Assembly: GCA_020205615.1 (NCBI GenBank) | Contig: CM035163.1 | Span: 39,752,189 to 39,816,188, forward strand | DNA length: 64,000 nt | DNA from: Panax quinquefolius | Taxonomy: Eukaryota; Streptophyta; Magnoliopsida; Apiales; Araliaceae | Reading direction: 5' to 3' | The notes under the pieces: model-generated | Database searches by the model: none | Seen by the model: the letters and a program-made list of their open reading frames with translations, nothing else | What the model was told of the DNA's origin: nothing | Shown here: positions 32,283 to 44,219 of the stretch, piece after piece | How the letters are laid out: each line of letters begins with the position of its first letter | How positions within the stretch are numbered: the stretch's first letter is position 1 | Program-made: the position numbers and the translations under genes

Positions 32283-34171
32283 TGAAAGTAGTATGCACAC
32301 AAGCCAATCATGTTTGATGATAAAGCATATACTTTGTAAACAATCTTATTCATTTATTAATAAAAAGTATTAATTTATTAAAGGCTTTTAATTATCTACA
32401 TGATCTTTGTTTTTATAATATGTGATAAACCCATAGTTTTAAGCAATGCTTTTAGAATAATGATGATGATCATTCTAATGAGATCTAAATTCTTAGAAAG
32501 CTTAAAACTAAAATAGTTCCCAATCATTGGATTACTAAATTGGGGATTAGTGAATCCGGATAGATTGGTACATACGTTGCTTGCTTTCATTGGATGAGGA
32601 TGATTGATCTCATGATCATTTGTGTGGAGACACACTAAAGCAAAGTATGTAGGTGCTTATTAGAGAATAAGTTCAATGAGCGTGGCTCGCTAAGGAATAC
32701 CTAATGGAGTTTTATTTGCTGTCAATAGGAATTTCAGTAGTGATAGTAAAGTACAAGTAATCCTTGGACTTGAGATCATCATAGTATCTTGTGTATGATG
32801 AGTTATACTTTGACTTATTCCTTAAGACCCTTAGGGTATATCAAAGGGTATGCTTGGGTATAATAAGTTATACATGGAGATAATGTATGATCGATAAAGA
32901 ATCTACCACTTCTAATAAAAGAAGAGAAATGTCTATGTGATTCGATAAATGACAACCCAAAGAGTCCTTGGTTAAGGCGAGAATGAAATTAGAAAGGAGT
33001 TTCTAATTTGCATTATTTGGAGTTGTGCATTTAAGGATCGAAATACATATAATTAAATAAAATAAGACTTGATGGTAATTTATGTCTTATATTTAATTGG
33101 GACATTGTATGGTGGAAGGATTGAATTATCTGCAGTAACTATTTACTCAAAGGTTCTTTTATGATTAATGTTGAAATCTATATTATCCGGAAAGTCGTTG
33201 ATCATTAGGGAGGCTTATCCCTATTGTAGAATAAATATTATTTATTTAAATAAATTAATTATTTAATTTATTTATTTAAATAAGATTAGAATTGTTCTAA
33301 TTGATTTATTCTAATAGGTTTAATATGGAGAACCTAAAGGGTCACACCATAAAAGGAAGAATAATTATTTAAGAAGTTAATGGCATAATCGTAATAATAT
33401 GTTAAGTATATTTAATTTAATCTATGGTGATAGAATAAATTAAATAGCTTAATATTTATTATTTAATATTTTAGAAATATTAAATATAAATTAATAAGAG
33501 GAGTCTTATTAATATTATTACAATTATTATTATTTTAATTTCTAAAAGAGTTTAGGAATTAATTTAATATAAGTACTCTCATTTATTCCTAATTGGATTA
33601 GGAAGGAAAATTAGTTAAAGGAGTTTAATTAATTATCCCTAATAAGATTAGGGAGCTTAATTAATTAAAAAGAATTTAATTAATTAAATAAAACCCAATT
33701 TCTTAATTGTTAAGGAGGGTTGCCCACATCGATAAATAAAGAGAGTCTTATTATGGGTGATATGGGTTGTTGATTTTAACAACTACGTAATAATTCCAAG
33801 TTGTTGGGAGTACACCTTTTCTATAGAGATAGAAAAACTAGGGTTTAGCCAACCAACCCCTTCTTGAATTTTCTTCTTCCTTGGTGGATCACCTCCAGAG
33901 GCCAAACATTTGGGTGGCTAACGTTGATCAAAGGAAGGAACCAAACCCGGTGGATTCAAGATTAAACGCGAAAAGATTTGGAGGTGAACTTGTACCTGAG
34001 GAAGCTCGATCTTCAAGGGTATGATTTTATTCTTTATCTTTTCGTTTAATTAATAATTATGCATAAAGGGTGATCCGGGTATATGGTTTGTAAAAATTTT
34101 AAACTCTGATTTTCTACGCTTCCGCTTAATTTTTGCAATTTGATTGCGTTATGAATATTACAAACCTAACA
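32283..34171 (+). repeat. Copia 3' LTR
   Basis: 1889 bp, near-identical to 24711-26595. Most differences are 1-4 base indels, for example near 32587, 32633, 32914 and 33870. Confidence 0.93.
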
Positions 34172-34176
34172 AGCTT

Positions 34177-34640
34177 AACATCCATTTTTCAATAAACAAA
34201 TAGGTTTATGGCTTGATATGACAGTGACTGATTTTAGTGGTTTAGTTGCTTGAATTCGTATAACAGGTTGGTTAGGAATATGAAAACTAACAACCTTACG
34301 AAAACAATCAATTTTGTCATGATGAGTGGTTAACCAATCAATCCCTAAAATCACATCAAATGCAAGTATCTTTAAAGAGATAAGATCAATAGGTAATGTG
34401 ATTGTGCCAACTTGGATCAAGCAAGATTTATAAACTGTAGATGTAACAAAGGTTTCACCCAACGGAGTTTCAACAGATAAGTTAAAGTCCAATTTCTCTG
34501 GAGTCAAGTTTAAATGTTGAGCACAAGCAGGAGAGATAAAAGAATGGGTAGAACCGGTATCTAGTAAGGTATAAACTTCGCAAGAGTTCAAGATTATCTT
34601 ACCCGTATCACCTCGTTCGGGTTTCTCGTGTTTTGGCCAG
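34177..34640 (-). pseudogene. Element E protease
   Basis: Minus-strand frame open from about 34640 to the copia junction: KIILNSCEVYTLLDTGSTHSF with the catalytic Asp-Thr-Gly intact, CAQHLNLTPEKL, VILGIDWL and the PR-RT linker ending KNG at the insertion site. This is one of the better-preserved coding pieces in the window. Confidence 0.88.
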
Positions 34641-35819
34641 TCATGACAAACGCCCTTCCTTGAACCACCGACTTTGTTTTGTCCGTAGTCGCCTTTGGTG
34701 CCTCCGTCCCAGTTGGACTTGACTTCGCTACCAGACAAAATCGGGCTATGTGACCGTCTTTTCCACAATTGAAACACACCTTGGAAGGCTGTGAATAGTT
34801 TGGACTTATGTGTCCCTCCTCTCCGCATCTGTAGCATCTAACTGGTGGTCGTTCTCCTACCCTAGAATTTGTTGTTGGTGTTGGTGCTGCTGCTGATGTC
34901 TTCCCGTCATTGTTGAATCTCCTCTTTTTGAAATTTCCACTTGACTCACCTCTCCTATTGTCATGGCCACGATTTCCACCCGAGTGATTACCGCTTTTGT
35001 CCGTATTCTTCCATCCTCGCTGGTTATCATCGCTCCGATATTTCGGCCATCACCACAGTATTACCACAGTTGTGGTCCCTCGGTTGAACATACTCATTAT
35101 CATGCTTTAATAATTGAGCCATGTTTACAACATCTGAATATAAAGAAAATTTATGAGAGATAAGATATTGTCGAATCTCGGGTTTTAGACCTCTCAGAAA
35201 CATTCGTGTCATACGTTCCTCATTTTCTACCAAATGAGGTGCAAACCTAGATAACTCCGCGAACTTCGCTTCGTACTGGGACACCTTCATGTTATTCTGT
35301 TCCAGTCTAATAAACTCTACCTCTTTCATATGACGAATACTTTTAGGAAAGTACTTGTCATTGAACAGTTTTTGAAATTTTTCCCAAGACATGTTGAGTG
35401 TGGCTGGCTGGGTACGCTTCACAGACTCTCACCAGTAATCTGGTAAAGGTGGTGAATGGAACCTTCTGTTCCTCCGTGCAGCCCAAGACATCGAATATCT
35501 TGGTCATTTGCTTAACCCACGTTTCCTCCTTAATCGGATCGGGCTTTCTCCAGAAATCTGGTGGTCTCAACTCCTTGAACTGCTTTGTTGTGTCAGACCG
35601 TGCGTTGCTATCATTTCTACCCGTATTTTGTACACAAGTCTTTCTCGTCTGATTTTGCATGAACTGCAAGAAGCTTCTAAACATCGCATCATTCATCGTT
35701 TGCTCGGTAGTGTTGTTTACAGGAGGAATATTGCCTTCCCATTGCATGTTCTCTTGGTTGGTAATCAAAGATTGTTCCGCAGTCTCATAGACTCCATTGT
35801 TAACGTTCTCAGCTGCCAT
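34641..35819 (-). pseudogene. gag: Element E Gag
   Basis: ATG at 35819 (MAAENVNNG). 35819-35400: Gag N-terminus, KQFKELRPPDFW, DVLGCTEEQKVPF. A frameshift around 35420-35440 loses the ADYWWE motif. 35422-35027: FNDKYFPKSIRHMKEVEF, LSRFAPHLVENEERMT. After a frameshift near 35030 the zinc knuckles follow at about 34850-34740, the second as CFNCGKDGHIARFC (all ligands present). The frame changes again near 34620 into protease. Confidence 0.87.
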
Positions 35820-35993
35820 TCTTAAAAACTGCCATAAAACAGGGGTTAATTAAACAAATTAACATATCACATAATATCCCTATATTATGACCGACCAACA
35901 AATAAGCTTAGGTAGGACACACTAGTGAAGGATTTACTCATCTCTCCCCTCCTAGTAATATTCCCCGATCTCCGCCAGAGAACATATCCCTAA

Positions 35994-36005
35994 GCTCTGA
36001 TACCA
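35994..36005 (-). other. Primer binding site of element E
   Basis: GCTCTGATACCA on the plus strand, the exact complement of TGGTATCAGAGC, two bases from the LTR. Confidence 0.9.
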
Positions 36006-36007
36006 AC

Positions 36008-38498
36008 TGTGACGCCCCCAAAATAGGTATACAACACCCATTCTGAGTTGCCAAATACATGGTACAGAAAGCAAACTACAACTTCAATAATACAATTGTC
36101 GTGCAAAATACGACAACACATACTGTGAGTTTAAATACAAATATTGTCTTCTAGACAATATCAACACCCAAATAAGTCCTCATTACAATTATTCATACAC
36201 TATTTTACAGAAATAGTGAGAACTGCTAAAACATCTTTCTAGAACCATCACTCCATACCCCGACCCGATCATGCTATGTTCTCACCTCCTGAGAAGAAAA
36301 ATGGAACAAAAAGGAAAAGGGTGAGCTCAACTAGCCCATTAAAGAATATTATGACTAAGATAATATACAACAAATTATCCTTAGTCTTCAACAGGGAAAA
36401 TCTGATAAAATACAATAGACAACAAGTTTTAGATCAACAACTACAGCGGAAACAACAATTCATTAGAAGAGTTAAGTAGAGAATGAAAGCTACTATCATC
36501 TATGAATTTAAAAGTTCATCATCAATATTTTATCCATGTAACATCAATCAATATACATCTTTGCACTACGGGCCAAAGTTATTCATTTGTATAACCAGTT
36601 GGTCATGTTCATCTTAACACCTGTTCATCTTTGCACTACGGGCCAAAGATATTCAACAGGTAATCATTCATCTTTTACTCTGAGCCAAAGATATTCATCA
36701 AGTATCACCATTAAGGACTGAGGATGATGAAAAACATTTTAGAGAACGAATCCAGTGAGACAGAAGGACAAATATTAGGGATTCGTATTTCGATTTATCC
36801 AAATTCAATAATACTTCATAATAACCAAGTGTGAAGTAGAATTCAAAAATAAAGATCAAAATATGGATACAATCAAAGATAGTATCCATAAAAGACATCT
36901 GGAAGAAAAAGAGAAAATTTTATTTTTCGGTGAATAGTGCCGTATTTGTGAATAGTGCCGTATACGTGAATAATGCCGTTTACGTGAATAGTAACCCCGA
37001 CATAAAAAGTTCCAAATTTGATTAAAAGTTCAGATCACTACTTCGGCATAATGATATTGAAAGAAATAATATCATATATGAAGAAAATAACATCCCTTAC
37101 CTCAAAAAAGATAGTACTTACGATTCGAAATCTTTGGATATAGTCTTTGAAGGAACTTACACCGTATAGCAACACTCAAGTATCAAAATGCGCACAAGAA
37201 AACGCTCGATAATATAGAGAGAGAAAGAGAGAAAACTTTTTTCTGGTGTGATTGTCAATTCTAACTTAGCCCTCTATTTATAGAAAAATGTTAGCACGCC
37301 GAAGCAGACTTGACCTGCTACTTGATGGCTTTACCTGCTACTATTGCCACCCACCACATTTGAAATTCAATTTGAGCACATTTCTCACCAACCAAAAGTG
37401 GGGCCCACTCAATTCTAGAATTTTCCACCAAAAATCATTTATAACCCTAATTTCTGAAGCAGTCACCTCTTAAAATTCATAACAAATCATTCGTTCATTT
37501 TTAACGGTTCAAAATTTGTATTACATATACCCAACTTATATATGTATAACATATCCAATAATTACAAAGATCCAATTACGATTAAAAATTATAACTCACG
37601 CAATATATCGTAAAAATACTGATTTGATTTTTAATACCTCCATTCCGACAAAAATACAGATAAAACACCTCAACATTAACCCCTTCAATTATAATCACAT
37701 AAAATAAATAAATCCATCATTTATATAAAATAAATATTTCCTTATCATATAAATCAATAATTAATTATTCCCAAATAATATTACAGAATCACAATTATGA
37801 CAACCAGACCGTTCTCAAGAAAGAGGGGGCTTTCCGATAAGGATTTCTCCTTACTAGCGCGCAATTAGATGACCAAACCACTCCTTGACAGAACTTTCTA
37901 GACATTGCCAATAATGCTATCTAATAATATTATTCAAATAATATGAATTATTAATTTGATAATGGGAAATACTATGCAGTGATAATTATTAAAACAACAA
38001 TAATATAAACTATCAACACAAAGAATTATTGAATCAATAAAATAAAATATTGAAGCAAGAATTCATCGTAACAATTATTGAGTAGTGCCTTCTTATGTAA
38101 GAATCAATAATTCAAAAATATTGTGTAATATCTGCAGGTGATGATCTTTGCAACCACGCATATTACTGTATTTTAACTACCGGGTATTCCAACAGTGTTA
38201 ACGGTAACCATTACGCCGTTAATTATAAAAACTCATACTTTGTCGTTTTCTTCATCCGACAATTATCCTGTTATGGGGACCACGAATGAAGGGCTTATTG
38301 TAAAGACGGATATTCCTGACAAAAAGAATATTCCACGACCAAACGAATATTCCCCGACAAAAGGAATATTTTATAACCACTTGTAAAATTTGCACATTTC
38401 ACCTATAACCAAAGCATTATACCAAATTAACTCCTTACTATTTCAAGATAATAAATAGAGAAAATTTAATTTTATTTATAATAAGTTGGGGTCTTACA
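36008..38498 (-). repeat. Element E 5' LTR
   Basis: 2491 bp, minus strand, TGTAAGACCCC at 38498 to GGGGGCGTCACA at 36008. TATAAATA at 37282-37275. Three ATCTTTG-type hairpin units lie at 36555-36700 and ACTATTCAC units at 36930-37005. A GAATATTC array lies at 38310-38372. Closely similar to the LTRs of 13041-22827. Confidence 0.92.
37275..37282 (-). promoter_or_regulatory. TATA box of element E LTR
   Basis: TATAAATA on the minus strand, 1.2 kb from the LTR start. Confidence 0.6.
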
Positions 38499-38881
38499 TA
38501 TTATATTTTATCAGTTTAACATTGTTGAAGACTAATGATAATTTATTCTGCATTATCTTAGTCATAATATTTCTTACTGGGCTAGTTGAGCTCACCCTTT
38601 CTTTCATTGTTGTTCTCTTCGGAAATAAGAAGCGTGAAAGGGACTAGTCGGGGAACGGAGTGACGATCCGAGATGGTGTCTTAGTAGTCCTCACTATTCT
38701 ATAAAATAGTGTGATAATAAATGTAATGAGGACTTATTCTGAGAGTAGATATTGTCTAAAAGACAATATTTGTATTAAAACTCACAGCTCTTGTTGTATA
38801 TTTAAGATTGTATTTGTATTCTGTACCATGTATTTGGCGACTCAGAATAGGTGATGTATACCTATTTTTGGGGGCGTCACA
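38499..38881 (+). repeat. LTR right end of inserted block F
   Basis: Plus-strand R/U5 end of a T2-type LTR (TTACTGGGCTAGTTGAGCTC, CTATTTTTGGGGGCGTCACA), directly followed by TAATA, the same five bases as at 10754-10758. It is probably the end of the LTR whose earlier parts are 12213-13040 and 22833-23977. Confidence 0.75.
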
Positions 38882-39214
38882 TAATATTTCTTATTGGGCT
38901 AGTTGAGCTCACCCTTTCTTTTATTGTTCTCTTCAGGAAATGAGAACGTAGTCGGGACTAGTCGGGGAACGGAGTGACGGTCCAGATGGTGTCATAGTAG
39001 TCCTCACTATTTTGTGAGATAGTGTGATAATAATTGTAATGAGGACTCCATTGAGAGTGGATATTGTCTAGACGACAATATTCTTATTAAAACTCTTAGA
39101 TTATGTTTTGTCGTATTTTACACGACTGTTGTATAATTAAGTTGTATTTGAATTTTGTACCATATATTTGGCGACTCAAGATGGGTGATGTAAACCTATT
39201 TTGGGGGCGTCACA
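38882..39214 (+). repeat. T2 copy A 3' LTR, last part
   Basis: Resumes exactly where 10758 stops (TAATA, then TTTCTTATTGGGCTAG) and ends GGGGGCGTCACA, followed by CTATA, which should be copy A's own target duplication. Its left partner lies outside the window. Confidence 0.8.
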
Positions 39215-39261
39215 CTATAGATCTTGTTCCTTTGGTTTCTTTCAATATACTCTCAATTTAG

Positions 39262-39303
<42 letters not shown>

Positions 39304-39651
39304 TTTTCTACAATCAGCAGCTCTCTTCTCACTCATAAGCTCCAGTCGTCTTCTTATTCATAACTCCAGTCCTATCTCTCCTCTCTCACCTTTTTTGTCT
39401 CGACGCGTGGCTCTTCCTCTACCTCAGCATCGCTCATTACCCTTTCTCACGCGATTAACCGCTGGTGATCTTTGGCCGCACTATTTTGGATCACTATATT
39501 GTTAATGGGGTTTTAGAGCATGTTGATTTCTTACACCCCGAAGTATCTATTGGTGCGTTTTACCTCTCTCTATTCACAAAACTCTATTTATAAAGAACTC
39601 ACACCTCTTCTTTTCATAATCTAATTAAGACACTCTCATATAATAAATATA
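39215..39651. other. Low-copy-looking DNA with (TA)n; no gene recognised
   Basis: Contains (AT)n at 39264-39301 followed by a CT-rich stretch (39303-39420) resembling a plant 5' leader. An open stretch of 93 codons on the plus strand starts upstream of the microsatellite and shows no recognisable domain, so I do not call it a gene. No similarity to the LTR families here. Confidence 0.5.
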
Positions 39652-41048
39652 GAATAAAAGACAATTTGCACCCCAAACTTTACTTTCTATTTACGTTTGC
39701 ACTCCAAACTTAAAAAGGTGTCTAAGTACACCCCAAACTTCATTATGCGTAACAAAACGCACACTTTTTACACTTAACCGGTCAAAACTGGCCAGCTAAG
39801 GCTGTAACACAAGTTTGGGGTGCAAATTATCCTTTAATCTTAAAAATTGACAAAAGTAATTAATTTTAAAAAAAATGAAATAATTTTAAAATAATTAATT
39901 TTAAATAAAATAATTAGTTTTAAAAATAAAAACAAAATAATTAATTTTAAAATAAAATAATTAAGATAATAAAATTAAAATAAATATTTAGAATTAATGA
40001 TTAATAATTAATCATTAACTTGTGAAATGATTATTTTATTTTATTTTAAAATTAGTTATTAATCATTAGGTTAAAAAATCATTAACTTGTCAAAAAATTA
40101 TTTTGCCACATAAAAAAGTTTACTTTTTGTTTTTAAAAACAAAATTTTGTAAAATAGATTTTTTTAAAAATGTAATTTTCCAAAAACAAAATTATATTTT
40201 ACAAGTTAAAAATATTTTTTTTTAAAAACATAATTTTTTAAAAACAAAATAAAATTGCATTTTTAAAAACAAAAAGTAGAATTTTGTAAAAGCGAATTTT
40301 TTAAAAGCAATTTTATTTTATTTTAAAAAAAAAATTGTTTTTAAAAACAAAAAAATTTAAAAATTGAAATTTGTAAAAACAATTTTGTAACAAAAAACTA
40401 TTTTAAAAAACAAAAATGTAATTTTTAAGAATGTAATTTTGTAAAATAGAATTTTTTAAAACAAAATTTTTTAAAATAGAATTTTATTTTGTTTTAAAAA
40501 AATCAGTTTTTAAAAACAAAAATAGAATTATTTTTAACTTGTAAAATAAAATCTATTTTTCAAAAATTTTGTTTTAAAAAAAATTCTATTTTTACAAAAT
40601 TCTATTTTAAAAATAAAAAGCAGATTTTTTTTATGTGGCAAAATTTTTTTTTTTTACAAGTTAATGATTTTTTAACAGGAATAATTAATAATTAATTTTA
40701 AAATTAAAAATAAAATAATCATTTTACAAGTTAATGATTAATTATTAATCATTAATCCCAAATATTTATTTTAATTATTTTATTTTAAAATAAATTATTT
40801 TATTTTTATTTTTAAAACTAATTATTTTATTTAAAATTAATTATTTTTGCCAATTTTTAAGATTAAAAGACAATTTGCATCCCAAACTTGTGTTACAGCC
40901 TTAGCCGGTCACTTTTGACCGGTTAAATGAAGAAAGTGTGCGTTTTATTACGTATAATGAAGTTTGGGGCGTACTTAGACACCTTTTTAAGTTTGGGGTG
41001 TAAACATAAATAGAAATTAAAGTTTGGGGTGCAAATTGTCTTTTAGTC
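39652..41048. mobile_element. Foldback Mutator-like non-autonomous element
   Basis: 1397 bp flanked by a perfect 9-bp direct repeat ATAAATATA (39643-39651, 41049-41057), the size typical of Mutator-like elements. Outer arms of about 200 bp are inverted copies: GAATAAAAGACAATTTGCAC at the left against GACTAAAAGACAATTTGCA at the right, continuing with CCCAAACTT, ACCGGTCAAAA and GTGTTACAGCC blocks. The AT-rich middle is also largely self-complementary (TTAATTTTAAAATAAAATAA-like against its inverse, TGTGGCAAAA against TTTTGCCACA). No transposase. Confidence 0.85.
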
Positions 41049-41177
41049 ATAAATATACCTATTACAAATAGGATTATTATCAAAAGTAAAATTTCTCTGT
41101 CTATTTAACCAGAACTACCTCCTTCTCTGTCTCTCTGTATATAAAAAAGTGCTTTGAAACACTATGCTAACCATGTA

Positions 41178-41448
41178 CTCCCTCCATCTCTATTTAAATG
41201 GTGTTTTAAAGATGGACACAAGAATTGGGATAATGATTGAAAAACATTAAATATAGTATTCAATTGTCTATACCCTTAAATTATTAATTTATCATAGCAC
41301 AAGAGTTTAAAGTACCAAAAAAATAGGCAGAGTAATGAGGGGTAATTTTAGAAAAATTATCATTAATTCTCCTAGATTTGAACAAACGTCAATTAATTAG
41401 GAACAAATAAAAAACTCTAAAACGTCATTTAAATAGGGACGGAGGGAG
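41178..41448. mobile_element. Stowaway-type MITE
   Basis: 271 bp with inverted ends CTCCCTCCATCTC...GGGACGGAGGGAG. Preceded by TA (41176-41177) and followed by TT, a decayed TA duplication. Inner inverted blocks ATTTAAATGG/CATTTAAAT. The CTCCCTCCGTCCC end is typical of plant Stowaway (Tc1/mariner) MITEs. Confidence 0.85.
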
Positions 41449-41450
41449 TT

Positions 41451-41986
41451 CTATAAGGATTTTATATTTTTGGACTACAATAAACCATTAAATGCTACTT
41501 TCGTTAGTGGTAAGTGATTGGACTGAAATGGGGTGTAGGAAATATACCTCCATCATTCAGCAAAACGGAAGGTCAACATTCAACTTCCAAGGCAACCAAG
41601 GCACCCCAGCAATATTCGATTTTTGGTCAAATATATCCATATGGCATATACTACCTCCATCCTCCTTCAGTTAATACACTTTAAATAGAGTAAAAATTTA
41701 GGTTAAATCAAAAATAACTTACAGCTAGCAGATCCTCCTTATCAAATAGTTTCAAAGAGTAGAAAGTTATTTATCAAATTTGAGGCAATATACTATTCTG
41801 GAGATTTTTGTTTTTGTTTTTAAAATTACACTTTTAGGAGAATAAACTTGCACATATTCCTACTTAAGCCATGACATGGACAAAATTACATGCAACGGAC
41901 AAAATTACGAAAATGTAAATGGAACTTTGTTCTATACATACACATGTTATATTACATAAACATGTAACATTTCTATTACTAGCAAT
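41451..41986. other. Unique-looking spacer; no gene recognised
   Basis: Moderate GC, no LTR similarity, no open frame above 60 codons. Some 40 bases after 41655 resemble MITE ends (CTCCATCCTCC) without a partner. Confidence 0.45.
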
Positions 41987-42113
41987 AGACTCCGTCCGTC
42001 CCTAATTATTTGACGTTTTAGAGTTTTTCATTTGTCCCTAATTATTTGACGTTTGTTCAAATCTAGGAGAATTAATGATAATTTTTCAAAATTACACCTC
42101 ATTACTCTGCCTA
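41987..42113. mobile_element. Second MITE copy, cut by an LTR element
   Basis: GACTCCGTCCGTCCCTAATT, then GTTCAAATCTAGGAGAATTAATG and TTACACCTCATTACTCTGCCTA, the inverse of the right half of the MITE at 41178-41448 (41315-41448), with an internal duplication of the TTATTTGACGTTT block. It ends exactly at the LTR start 42114. Confidence 0.8.
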
Positions 42114-42720
42114 TGTAAGACCCCGACTTTTTATGAATAAAGATTTAATTTCTCTAATTATTATTTTTGAATAATAAGGTGTTGATTTAATATAATGTTA
42201 TAGTTATGGGTGAAATGTGCAAATTTTGCAAAGTAAGCAAGTGGTCATAAAATATTTGTTTTATGGGGGAATATTCATTTTGGTCGGGAGATATTCTTTT
42301 TATCGGGAATATCCTTACGACGGCGCAATCATTGGTGGACCGGACCATATAACGGAATAACTGTCGGATATAGAAAGCGACAAAAATAACGACAAAACTT
42401 TTACCGTTAAAAAACTGTTGAAATACCCAGTGAGAAAAGAAATGCGATGTCTGGGATGGATGTGCGGTGGCTCAGACGGTATTACAGATATCTCCGATTA
42501 TTGATTCTTACGTAAGAAGTCACTCAATAATTGATATGAAGAAATTGCGCGAGATTTCATATTATTGATGCAATAATTTCTACAGTGATAATTGAATAGT
42601 ATTTTATATTATTGATTCAATAATTGTCACGACACAGTAACTCATATTATTGAAATGATATTATTAGATAGCATTATTGATAATGTTTAGAAAGTTCTGT
42701 CAAGGAAAGAAGTTAGGTCT
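42114..42720 (+). repeat. T2-type LTR fragment, 5' part
   Basis: TGTAAGACCCCGACTTTTTATG onward, matching the first 600 bp of the copy A LTR (GAAATGTGCAAATTTTGCAAAG, TTGATTCTTACGTAAGAAGTCACTC), preceded by GCCTA. It stops at about 42720 within AAAGAAGTTAGGTC. Confidence 0.82.
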
Positions 42721-43086
42721 AGGAGTGAGCAAAAAATGGATAAAACCGAACTACCGAACCGAACTTTTTTAACTGAATTATTTTGGTTTTTTAGTTTTTT
42801 TCTTATTTCGGTTATATCTGATTTATTGCTCATTATTCGGTTTGGTTTTTAAAATAGATAATTTAAAATTGCGAATAATAGAATATTAATATTTAAAAAA
42901 TAATAATTTTATACTATTATTATTATCTGAGTATTTACTTATTCTGATTCAATCATTTTTTGTCTTAGCCGCCGCTCCCAAGTCCCAGATCTCAAATCAA
43001 GAGCTCAGCCTCTTCTTGCTTAATGTTTCTCGAGTCTCGACTCTCGATTGTGAAGTATGAACTGTCTCGGTGTCTCCGACTCAATC
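42721..43086. other. Unclassified repeat, ACCGAACCGAAC type
   Basis: Begins AGGAGTGAGCAAAAAATGGA with ACCGAAC and TTCGGTTTGG repeats in opposite orientation (42745-42845), a pattern common in plant intergenic repeats and in some hAT-type ends. The right end is lost at the copy B LTR. The last 130 bp are CT-rich. Confidence 0.4.
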
Positions 43087-43639
43087 TGTGACGCCCTCTA
43101 AATAGGTATGCATCACTCATTCTGAGTCTCTAAATACATGGTACAGAATTCAAATACAACTTAATTATTCAACTGTCGTGTAAAATACGATAAAATAAAA
43201 TCTGAGAGTTTTAATACGAACATTATCTTCTAGACAATATCCACACTCAAATTCAATCTTATTACATTTATTATCACACTATTTCATAGAATAGTGAGGA
43301 CTACTAATGCTATCATCTGGGACCGTCACTCCGTTCCCCGACTAGTCCCCGCTACGTTCTCATTTCTGAAGAGAACAATGAAAGCAAGAGGGTGAGCTCA
43401 ACTAGCCCAGTAAGAAATATTATGACTAAGATAATGCAGAATAAATTATCGTTAGCCTTCAACAGTGATAAACTGATACAATATAACAAACATCAAGTTT
43501 AACTGCAGGGAACAAGCAATCCATTAGAAGAGTCAAGTAGAGAATAAAATCTACTATCTTCTATGATTAAAAAAAATTTATCATCAATTTTATCGTTGAG
43601 ACTCAGCTTAATAAATAATCCACATCATCAAATCATCCC

Positions 43640-43935
43640 TGCACTACAGACCAAAGATATTCTTTAATATCACGACTACGAATTATCCATGCACTACGGG
43701 CTAAAGATAATTATGTTTTCATCAACGGTCCTGATCATTCCATAAAACAATTCATCTTTGCACCCTTGGCCGAAGAGAATCCATAGCCATAATCATACCA
43801 AAAACTATCCATCAATGTACTACGGGCCAATGAGGACTTTTTTCACATCATTTGTAACATTACGGTCATGATTATACCGAATAATCTCTGGTCATAATCA
43901 TACTAAGTCCATCTATGCACTACAGGCCACAGATG
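43640..43935 (-). repeat. GGCCNGTAGTGCA hairpin units in copy B
   Basis: Five diverged units (near 43652, 43692, 43757, 43812, 43905). On the minus strand the unit near 43905 reads CATCTGTG...CATAGATG and the one near 43692 reads TATCTTTA...CATGGATA. Confidence 0.7.
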
Positions 43936-44219
43936 ACTTTCAACATAAAATAAACATGAGGATGATGATAATGACATAATAATTCAATAAAATAAGTTCA
44001 AGAATTAATTTATCCAGGAACCAATAACGTCCAAATTGTCAACATGATACTGTTTTGTGGAGTAAAAATTCAAGAATGCTCAGAAGAATATTTCCATGAA
44101 AAGATACTGGATGAAGCGCAAATATCAAGGATATTCCACTAATTTCATGGAGTATAGAAGCCAAAACTTTAACCAAAAGAGTATCATAGAATATATGAAA
44201 CTACAATGGATTTTCACCC

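Larger units (their letters stand above)
24711..34171 (+). mobile_element. Ty1/copia element inserted in element E
   Basis: LTRs 24711-26595 and 32283-34171, TGAAAG...AACA ends, 5-bp target duplication AGCTT (24706-24710, 34172-34176), primer site, long leader, decayed gag and pol, purine tract. Sister LTRs are nearly identical apart from about 25 small differences, so it is the youngest visible insertion. The coding region of about 2.9 kb is short of the usual 4 kb and has no frame over 81 codons on the coding strand that is not interrupted. Confidence 0.93.
23978..38498 (-). mobile_element. Element E: T1 gypsy, minus strand, split by a copia element
   Basis: Reading right to left: 5' LTR 38498-36008, primer site 36005-35994, gag from 35819, protease to 34177, then (beyond the copia insertion) RT 24710-23978. 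The 3' end of RT, RNase H, integrase and 3' LTR are missing, with a sharp break at 23978 after QSWEQP. The two halves join in frame context around AGCTT, the duplicated target of the copia element. Confidence 0.88.

Noticed and set aside
39224..39505. Possible first exon of a host gene (93 codons)
   Set aside because: It starts inside an (AT)n run, has low-complexity Ser/Leu-rich sequence and no recognised domain; left as unexplained spacer.
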